Positions 1 through 5,493 of a DNA stretch of 5,493 bases are shown one piece after another. Where the stretch lies: assembly GCA_900552425.1 (NCBI GenBank), contig URZR01000127.1:1-5493 (forward strand), given 5' to 3'. Positions within the stretch are counted from its first letter, which is position 1. The number at the start of each line of letters is the position of its first letter. Made by a program: the position numbers and the translations under genes. A model generated the notes under the pieces. That model had not been told where the DNA came from. It worked only from the letters and a program-made list of their open reading frames with translations, and searched no databases. The stretch is from an uncultured Collinsella sp. GTDB lineage: Bacteria; Actinomycetota; Coriobacteriia; Coriobacteriales; Coriobacteriaceae.

Positions 1-859
<859 letters not shown>

Positions 860-864
860 AGATT

Positions 865-871
865 CTCCCTT
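865..871 (-). promoter_or_regulatory. Ribosome binding site of rpoD
   Basis: On the minus strand AAGGGAG lies 5 nt before GTG at 859. It is a strong Shine-Dalgarno match at a normal distance. It overlaps the codons that would follow the alternative ATG at 874, so it argues for the GTG start and a protein five residues shorter. Confidence 0.7.
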
Positions 872-891
872 CATAGTCCACAGGACTCAAT

Positions 892-900
892 ACTTTAGCA
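892..900 (-). promoter_or_regulatory. Possible extended -10 promoter element for rpoD in the dnaG-rpoD spacer
   Basis: The minus strand reads TGCTAAAGT here: an extended -10 (TGn) followed by TAAAGT, four of six matches to TATAAT. Transcription would start near 885, giving a leader of roughly 26 nt before GTG 859, which fits the ribosome binding site. No good -35 hexamer lies 16-18 nt upstream, which an extended -10 can tolerate. The 110-bp spacer is the only gap in the window able to hold a promoter, so an internal rpoD promoter is plausible. The match is weak and could be chance. Confidence 0.3.
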
Positions 901-969
901 CACACATTGACGTCTATACCCAAAAAGAGGACTGGATATAGGCGAGAATACGCTGGTTGACCACAACAT

Positions 970-3078
970 CTAGGCTTGTTCGGTGCCCGCGGCCTCCAGG
1001 CCGATCAAGCGGAACGGGTCCGCAACGCCGCCGATCGACTTTTGCAGCTCGCGTTGACGCTGCGAATCCTGCGCGGCCTGCACGGTCAGCGCGCGACGGG
1101 CCTCATCATCGAGCGAACGGTCCTGGCGCAGCTTGGCCTGTGCGGCACGCATGCGGCGCTTGATGGTGTAGAGCTCGAGCGTATCGAGCATAAACACGAT
1201 GTTCGTCTCGGTAGGGTGCTTGCTCGTCGCCGAGATGCGCCCGGCACTCACAAGCGTTGCCGCCTCGGGACACACCGAGCGCGCCGCATCCATGCAGGCT
1301 GCAGGATCGGTTCCCGGCGGCGTTGCCAGAACGGCCCATGCGATGGACTCGTGACGTGGGTCAACCCACTCGATAGAGCAGATGCGGTCGGCATACGTGC
1401 GAAACAGGTCGGGGTAGCTCGTGAGCATCGTCAGCAGCTCGCGCTCCCCTGCCAAGGACTTGCGCTCTAGATCGGTAAGAACCATCGGCGCCGCCGCAGC
1501 CGGTGCGCCCGAGCCATCGGCCGCAGGCACAGCGCCCATACCATCAGGCACATCGATCGGCGGCAGGTCGTCGACGACCTCCACGGGCGCGGCACCGTAG
1601 GCATCGAGCGGGACGTAGTCGTACGGCTCTTCTTCGACCGGCGCGGACACCGGCGGCGTCGCGCCCAATGCCCAAGCACCGCGACCGGCATCGCGAGAAC
1701 TCGACGCCCGACTGCCCGTCCCGCCGGACCGCTCAGCCTGTGCCCGCTGGCGCTCATAGTTCTGCTCACGACGTCGCTCGGCATCCTCACGCTTGGCGAC
1801 ATCGCGAAACACGCGACCCGAACTCGCGCGAACCGTCTCCAGATCCAAACCCAGCAGATCGGCAATCTGGATAAAGTACGTATCGATCATATAGCTGTCA
1901 CGAAGCGGATAGATGAGCGTGAGAGCATCCTCCAGCGCCTTGGCACGACCGCCCGGCGTGGAGATGTCGCTCGACTCCTGCAGCGAACGGTAGACAAAGT
2001 CCATGAGCGGCTCGGCCGCGTCGATGCGCGCCTGCAGCTCCTGGCCACCGTGCGCCGTAATAAACTCCATGGGATCGTTGCCGTCGGGCAGCACCACGCA
2101 GCGCAGGTCCATCGAATCCTGCTCGATAAACTGAATCGCGCGGCGCGCGGCCTTTTGACCGGCAGCGTCGCCATCGAACATATACACGATGCGCTTGGCA
2201 AAGCGGGTGAGCGTCTTGACGTGATGCTCCGTGAGCGCGGTGCCCAGCGTGGCGACAACGTTTTTGATCCCCGCCTCCCAGCAGGCGATGCAATCGGTAT
2301 AGCCCTCCACCACGATGGCCGTATCCTGCGCGACGATAAACTCCTTGGCCCAATTAAAGCCATAGAGGTTTCGCTTTTTATGAAACACACTCGTCTCGGC
2401 GGTATTGAGGTACTTGGGTTGGCCGTCACCCATGATGCGCCCGCCAAAGGCAATGTTGTGACCCTGCTCGTCAAAGATGGGGAACATCACGCGGTCGTAG
2501 AAGCGGTCGGCAAGCTGCCCGCGCCCGCGGCTCACGGCAACGTTGGCGTCGATCATCTCCTGCGGGGTAAAACCCGCCTGGGACAGGTGCGACACCAGCG
2601 CGTTGCGGCCCGGTGCAAAGCCCAGGCAGTAGCGGCGGCAGACGTCGCCACCCATACCACGGCTGGCAAAGTACTCGCGTGGACGGCCGTCCTTACCGCG
2701 CATAAGCATGGTGTGGTAGAACTGGGCGGTCTCGGCACACAGATCGTAGATGCGAGCACGCTTGGTACCGCGCTCGCGACGATGTCCGGTGTCATGCAGC
2801 TCAATACCCGCACGATCGGCCAAATAGCGGATTGATTCGGGAAAGCTCAGGTTCTCGCGCTTCATGATATAGGTGAAGACGTCGCCACCCTCGCCGCAGC
2901 CAAAGCAATGCCACACCTGCGTGGCGGGGATAATGTGGAAAGAAGGCGTCTTTTCGCCATGGAAGGGGCAGCAACCCCAAAACTCATGGCCGCGGGGCTT
3001 GAGCTCAACCGTTTCCTGCACGATGGCAACCAGGTCAGACGCAGCGCGTACCTGGTCTTTTTCCTCATCGCTAATCAC
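970..3078 (-). CDS. dnaG: DNA primase DnaG, 702 aa, complete
   Basis: Makes the short RNA primers used at the replication fork, working with the replicative helicase DnaB. The N-terminal CHC2 zinc-binding domain shows CPFH at 37-40 and CFGC at 58-61. The RNA polymerase core has RFYDRVMFPIFDEQGHNIAFGGR at 192-214. The Toprim fold carries VVEGYTD (256-262, catalytic Glu258), MFDGDAAG (300-307, Asp302 and Asp304) and LPDGNDPMEF (330-339). After about residue 430 comes a charged, then Ala/Pro/Gly/acidic linker of about 100 residues. The C-terminal segment (about 535-690, starting LTDLERKSLAGERELL) fits the helicase-binding domain. At 702 aa it is longer than many primases of about 600 aa, mainly because of the linker. 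The start is GTG at 3076-3078, inside the end of ribF (8-bp overlap), with a G-rich ribosome binding site, so translation is probably coupled to ribF. All catalytic motifs are intact and the frame is continuous. Confidence 0.97.
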   Translation of the reverse strand: MISDEEKDQVRAASDLVAIVQETVELKPRGHEFWGCCPFHGEKTPSFHIIPATQVWHCFGCGEGGDVFTYIMKRENLSFPESIRYLADRAGIELHDTGHRRERGTKRARIYDLCAETAQFYHTMLMRGKDGRPREYFASRGMGGDVCRRYCLGFAPGRNALVSHLSQAGFTPQEMIDANVAVSRGRGQLADRFYDRVMFPIFDEQGHNIAFGGRIMGDGQPKYLNTAETSVFHKKRNLYGFNWAKEFIVAQDTAIVVEGYTDCIACWEAGIKNVVATLGTALTEHHVKTLTRFAKRIVYMFDGDAAGQKAARRAIQFIEQDSMDLRCVVLPDGNDPMEFITAHGGQELQARIDAAEPLMDFVYRSLQESSDISTPGGRAKALEDALTLIYPLRDSYMIDTYFIQIADLLGLDLETVRASSGRVFRDVAKREDAERRREQNYERQRAQAERSGGTGSRASSSRDAGRGAWALGATPPVSAPVEEEPYDYVPLDAYGAAPVEVVDDLPPIDVPDGMGAVPAADGSGAPAAAAPMVLTDLERKSLAGERELLTMLTSYPDLFRTYADRICSIEWVDPRHESIAWAVLATPPGTDPAACMDAARSVCPEAATLVSAGRISATSKHPTETNIVFMLDTLELYTIKRRMRAAQAKLRQDRSLDDEARRALTVQAAQDSQRQRELQKSIGGVADPFRLIGLEAAGTEQA

Positions 3079-3322
3079 GGATGCTCACCCCCTGCTCACC
3101 CAAGTTATGACGAATATCCTCGATATTACCCTCGACGGTCGCAATCAACTCATCCAGCGAGTCGAACACACGCGAGGGACGCAGCCAGCGCGTAAACGCC
3201 AGCGAAACGGAAGCGCCGTACAGGTCGCCCGTATACCCAATTAAGTTGGCCTCGAGATGCGCCGAAGCGGCATCGTCGGCATACGTCGGCGGCAGGCCGA
3301 CGTTAACGGCAGCAGGTGTCAT
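3071..3322 (-). CDS. ribF: RibF downstream reading frame: C-terminal riboflavin kinase fragment (83 aa from ATG 3322)
   Basis: The frame holding the end of the kinase has an ATG exactly at the break (3320-3322, MTPAAVNVGLPPTYADD). It continues to TAG at 3071-3073, overlapping the start of dnaG. It overlaps the upstream frame by 20 nt, so terminating ribosomes might reinitiate here. No strong Shine-Dalgarno precedes it. The fragment lacks the FPTAN motif and would not be an active kinase alone. It is most likely the displaced end of ribF, not an independent gene. Confidence 0.5.
   Translation of the reverse strand: MTPAAVNVGLPPTYADDAASAHLEANLIGYTGDLYGASVSLAFTRWLRPSRVFDSLDELIATVEGNIEDIRHNLGEQGVSIRD
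3085..3092 (-). promoter_or_regulatory. Ribosome binding site of dnaG inside the end of ribF
   Basis: The minus strand reads GGGGGTGA here, 6 nt before the GTG at 3078. It lies in the last codons of ribF. It supports the GTG start, which places MISDEEKDQVRAASDLVAIV at the N-terminus as expected for DnaG. Confidence 0.55.
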
Positions 3323-4070
3323 CGACGAGCACCAGGCCCTCATACACGCCATCGGCAGGCACCTGAATGCCGTCGGGAACCTGCAGGTTTGCCGTGGGAA
3401 AGCCCATGCCAGAGCCCTCGTGACGGCCGCGAATAACACCGCCGCGCAGCATATACGGGCGGCCGAGCAACTCAGCAGCCAGCTCCACATGGCCCTGTCC
3501 CAGCTCATGACGGATGCGGGTGGCGCAAATGGCCTCACCGCACTCGCAAAGCAGATCGTGACCATACACGTCAACGCCGTGCTCGGAACCCCAGACGCGC
3601 ATCTCGGCAACACCAGAAGCACCGCCACGACCCAGCCTAAAATCGCTGCCAACGCGAATCGAACGAATGTCGACCACGCGTGACAACAGTGTGAGAAAAC
3701 CGACATGGTCGAGTGCCGCAACCTCAGGCGTAAAGGGAACGGCCACCACTGCATCGACCCCGGTCTGAGCCAAGGCATGTAGACGGTCGGCCGTCGTCAT
3801 CAATTTTTGAGCGGGCGAAGGACTCACCACAACGTCCGGATCGGGATCGAAAGTGACCACGACCGCCTTGCAGCCATGGGCACGGGCATCACGGACAAGC
3901 GCTTCGATGAGTTCCCGGTGTCCACGGTGAACGCCATCGAACACGCCAATGGCGATCGAGGCAGCACCCAAGTGCTCGCACTCATCAAACGCATCGGCAG
4001 TGTCGATGCGAGCCTCGTCCGACTCGCCTTCAAAAAAGATACGCGCGAGCTCGCGAGCGGACAACATCAT
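3303..4070 (-). CDS. ribF: RibF upstream reading frame: complete FAD synthetase domain plus the first part of the kinase domain (255 aa)
   Basis: This is the product expected if the frameshift is real. It keeps the whole FMN adenylyltransferase domain and the FPTAN motif of the kinase, but ends in an out-of-frame tail (CCR) before TAA. It lacks the kinase's catalytic Glu segment and the GDLYG strand, so it could make FAD from FMN but probably not FMN from riboflavin. A second ATG directly follows the first (4067-4065), so the start is uncertain by one codon. Confidence 0.75.
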   Translation of the reverse strand: MMLSARELARIFFEGESDEARIDTADAFDECEHLGAASIAIGVFDGVHRGHRELIEALVRDARAHGCKAVVVTFDPDPDVVVSPSPAQKLMTTADRLHALAQTGVDAVVAVPFTPEVAALDHVGFLTLLSRVVDIRSIRVGSDFRLGRGGASGVAEMRVWGSEHGVDVYGHDLLCECGEAICATRIRHELGQGHVELAAELLGRPYMLRGGVIRGRHEGSGMGFPTANLQVPDGIQVPADGVYEGLVLVDDTCCR

Positions 4071-4999
4071 CGAACACCGCCGATTGCCTGCGGAAACACG
4101 TGCTCCATGACAAAGCGGCCACTCTCAATGCGGGCAAGCGCCTTGAGTCCCCCATCGAGCACCAGCGCAAACGGCGCTTTCGAAGCATCGAAATCGGCAA
4201 GCGCACGCTCAACGGGAATGCGTCGGCCGCAGAGCAGGTCTTCGGCAAGATTGCCCGGCAAGTCAACACGCGTGGCGCCCAGGGCCGCAATGGGATCCAG
4301 GGCAAAGCCGGGCGCGGACTCGGGAGAAAGCTCCTCGACCGCATGACAGGCGCCAATGGAAACAACACCGGAGGCCGTGCGGCGCAGCGCGGAAATGTGC
4401 GCGGCGCTCTCGCAGGCGCGGCCCAGGTCGCGAGCGAGCGCACGAATGTAGGTGCCCTTGCTCACCGAGAACGCCACGGTCCACACACACGTATCACCTT
4501 CGCCGCCCACGGCGATCAGGTCGGCGGCATAGACCTCGACGGGGCGCGGAGGTAGGTCCACCGCATTGCCCTCGCGAGCAGACTTGTAGGCGCGAACGCC
4601 ATTGACCGAGATAGCCGAAAACGCCGGCGGCACCTGCATCTGCGGACCCAGCATGGCGGCCAAGTGCTCACGGGCATAGGCAGGATCGCGGAGCTCGTTG
4701 GCAACAGCCACCGTGCGGACCGCCTCGCCCTCCGCATCATCGGTATTGGTCTCGGCGCCAAACGAAATGTCGGCGACATAGCTTTTGGTATCGAGGGTTA
4801 GCATTCCCAGCAGACGGGTGGCCTGGCCCACACCCACCACCATGACACCCGATGCCATGGGGTCGAGCGTGCCGGCATGGCCGACGCGCCGCTCATGGAG
4901 GGCGCGCCGGCATTTCGAAACCACATCGTGGGACGTGCAGCCCACCGGCTTATCGACGGCGAGCAGCATATTCAGTTGAGAAGGCGTACGACGAGCCAT
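4067..4999 (-). CDS. truB: tRNA pseudouridine(55) synthase TruB, 310 aa, complete
   Basis: Isomerises uridine 55 in the T-loop of tRNAs to pseudouridine. Motifs appear in family order: LLAVDKPVGCTSHDVV (12-27), GHAGTLDPMASGVMVVGVG (40-58) with catalytic Asp46, TKSYVADISFGAETNTDDAEGE (71-92) with the conserved Tyr74, PPAFSAISVNGVRAY (124-138), and SKGTYIRALARDLG (180-193) with the conserved Lys and Arg. The segment after about 230 is variable, as in other bacterial TruB proteins, and ends before a recognisable PUA signature; its length is normal. ATG at 4999 is chosen because GGATGG precedes it closely and it leaves a short gap to the upstream gene. A later ATG at residue 11 is possible but would trim the N-terminus close to the KPVG motif. 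The stop overlaps the ribF start as ATGA, implying translational coupling. Confidence 0.97.
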   Translation of the reverse strand: MARRTPSQLNMLLAVDKPVGCTSHDVVSKCRRALHERRVGHAGTLDPMASGVMVVGVGQATRLLGMLTLDTKSYVADISFGAETNTDDAEGEAVRTVAVANELRDPAYAREHLAAMLGPQMQVPPAFSAISVNGVRAYKSAREGNAVDLPPRPVEVYAADLIAVGGEGDTCVWTVAFSVSKGTYIRALARDLGRACESAAHISALRRTASGVVSIGACHAVEELSPESAPGFALDPIAALGATRVDLPGNLAEDLLCGRRIPVERALADFDASKAPFALVLDGGLKALARIESGRFVMEHVFPQAIGGVR

Positions 5000-5014
5000 G
5001 TACCATCCAAAAAG

Positions 5015-5493
5015 TTAAAGCTCGACGGTCACCGAAGCGGGATCCTCCCCTACCAGCTCGGCCAGCATGGGAAGTGCCACGGTAAGCGTCTCGAGAATCG
5101 TTCCGTTGTTGGAGAAACCGGCGGCAGCGGGATGTCCGCCTCCGCCAAAGGTAGCAGCGATCTCGGACACGTTGAGGTCGCCCTTGGAGCGCAGGTTGCC
5201 GCGCACCTTGGTATCGCCCTCAATGCCCTTCAGGAACAGACAGACCTCGACGCCCATCACCGAGCGCACCACGTCAACCAGACCGTCGCACTCATCCGAG
5301 GTGACACCGCAGGCCTCAAGGTCACTCTGGTACGCGTAGCTATACGCGACGCGCCCGTGGGCCACTGTCTTAATGCGGCCCATAACGATGGACTTGAGGT
5401 GCAAAAACTCGACGCGCATGCTCTGATAGACCTCAAGCGCGACACGAGCCGGATCGGCACCATGTGCGACCAGGCGCGAAGCGGCGTGGAAAG
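5015..5493 (-). CDS. nrnA: DHH/DHHA1-family phosphoesterase, probable bifunctional oligoribonuclease/pAp phosphatase NrnA, C-terminal part
   Basis: Only the last 158 or so residues are present; the 5' end lies beyond the right edge. The open frame continues through 5493 and begins FHAASRLVAHGADPARVALEVYQS. Then come a GRIKTVAHGRVAYSYAYQSDL strand region, SDECDGLVDVVRSVMGVEVCLFLK, and a DHHA1 substrate-binding end: KVRGNLRSKGDLNVSEIAATFGGGGHPAAAGF. The GGGGH motif with the preceding LRS is the hallmark of this family, which degrades nanoRNA and dephosphorylates 3'-phosphoadenosine 5'-phosphate in the cytoplasm. The DHH catalytic motifs would be in the missing part. Fifteen bases separate its TAA from truB. 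The usual infB-rbfA-nrnA-truB-ribF order supports NrnA over another DHH protein such as RecJ or a GdpP-type phosphodiesterase. In-frame ATG codons at 5419 and elsewhere are internal, not starts. Confidence 0.88.
   Translation of the reverse strand, partial: FHAASRLVAHGADPARVALEVYQSMRVEFLHLKSIVMGRIKTVAHGRVAYSYAYQSDLEACGVTSDECDGLVDVVRSVMGVEVCLFLKGIEGDTKVRGNLRSKGDLNVSEIAATFGGGGHPAAAGFSNNGTILETLTVALPMLAELVGEDPASVTVEL

Larger units (their letters stand above)
3071..4070 (-). pseudogene. ribF: Bifunctional riboflavin kinase/FAD synthetase RibF, split by a frameshift near 3309-3317
   Basis: RibF converts riboflavin to FMN (C-terminal kinase) and FMN to FAD (N-terminal adenylyltransferase). The adenylyltransferase is intact: GVFDGVHRGHR at 42-52, VGSDFRLGRGG at 140-150, ATRIRHEL at 183-190. 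The kinase begins normally with GRPYMLRGGVIRGRHEGSGMGFPTANL (203-229, FPTAN metal/ATP motif) and PADGVYEGLVLVDDT. The frame then runs into TAA at 3303-3305. The rest of the kinase continues in the next frame as PAAVNVGLPPTYADD, HLEANLIG (probable catalytic Glu), GDLYG and FDSLDELIATVEGNIEDIRHNL, ending at 3071. Joined, the protein would be about 335 aa, normal for RibF. The break needs a net +1 shift; loss of 8 nt (or 2 or 5) would explain it, and 8 nt would restore the usual Tyr before PAA. It starts at ATG 4070 in an ATGA overlap with truB. Either an assembly error or a real lesion; the sequence cannot say which. Confidence 0.9.

Noticed and set aside
921..931. T-run on the minus strand (CTCTTTTTG) after dnaG as a possible terminator
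   Set aside because: No stable GC-rich hairpin precedes it; only short 4-bp arms (TGGT/ACCA around 954-963) are present and they lie far from the T-run.
935..963. Second promoter candidate on the minus strand, TGGTCA (958-963) and TATATC (935-940) with 17-bp spacing
   Set aside because: Each box matches consensus at only four of six positions and it would give a long leader; a chance match is as likely.
2050..2835. Plus-strand open frame of 261 codons
   Set aside because: It lies wholly antisense to the catalytic core of dnaG, has no family motif, and is explained by GC-rich codon bias opening the opposite frame.
3303..3322. Programmed ribosomal frameshift in ribF
   Set aside because: There is no slippery heptamer or evident downstream structure, RibF is not known to be frameshift-regulated, and the conserved Tyr before PAA appears deleted, which favours a simple deletion or error.
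3246..3683. Plus-strand open frame of 145 codons opposite ribF
   Set aside because: It is antisense to conserved RibF sequence, Ala-rich without recognisable motifs, and has no ribosome binding site of note.

Overview
The window is a tightly packed stretch of housekeeping genes, all read from the minus strand. In transcription order (high to low coordinate) they are: the C-terminal part of a DHH/DHHA1 phosphoesterase (nrnA-like), truB, ribF, dnaG, and the N-terminal half of the primary sigma factor gene rpoD. The DNA is GC-rich (about 60% by eye). Its codon use, the GTG starts, the long Asp/Ala/Pro-rich linkers and the joined order nrnA-truB-ribF-dnaG-rpoD suggest a GC-rich actinobacterium, most likely of the Coriobacteriia (Collinsella or a relative). 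That assignment is inference from protein style and gene order, not from a search.

Layout: 1-859 rpoD (runs off the left edge); 860-969 a 110-bp spacer, the only sizeable non-coding gap, with an rpoD ribosome binding site and a possible extended -10 promoter; 970-3078 dnaG; 3071-4070 ribF, overlapping dnaG by 8 bp and broken by a frameshift near 3309-3317; 4067-4999 truB, overlapping ribF by 4 bp (ATGA); 5000-5014 a short gap; 5015-5493 the nrnA-like gene (runs off the right edge). The plus strand holds only shadow ORFs. I see no RNA gene, mobile element, CRISPR array or convincing terminator.

Together the genes look like one transcription unit. It joins the tail of the translation-factor operon (nrnA, truB and ribF commonly follow infB-rbfA) to the primase-sigma pair of the macromolecular synthesis operon. 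The products act in nanoRNA/pAp turnover, tRNA pseudouridine-55 formation, FMN/FAD synthesis, replication priming and housekeeping transcription.

I found no previously undescribed system. The observation most worth checking is the frameshift that splits the riboflavin kinase domain of ribF. It is either an assembly or sequencing error or a real lesion in a normally essential gene.
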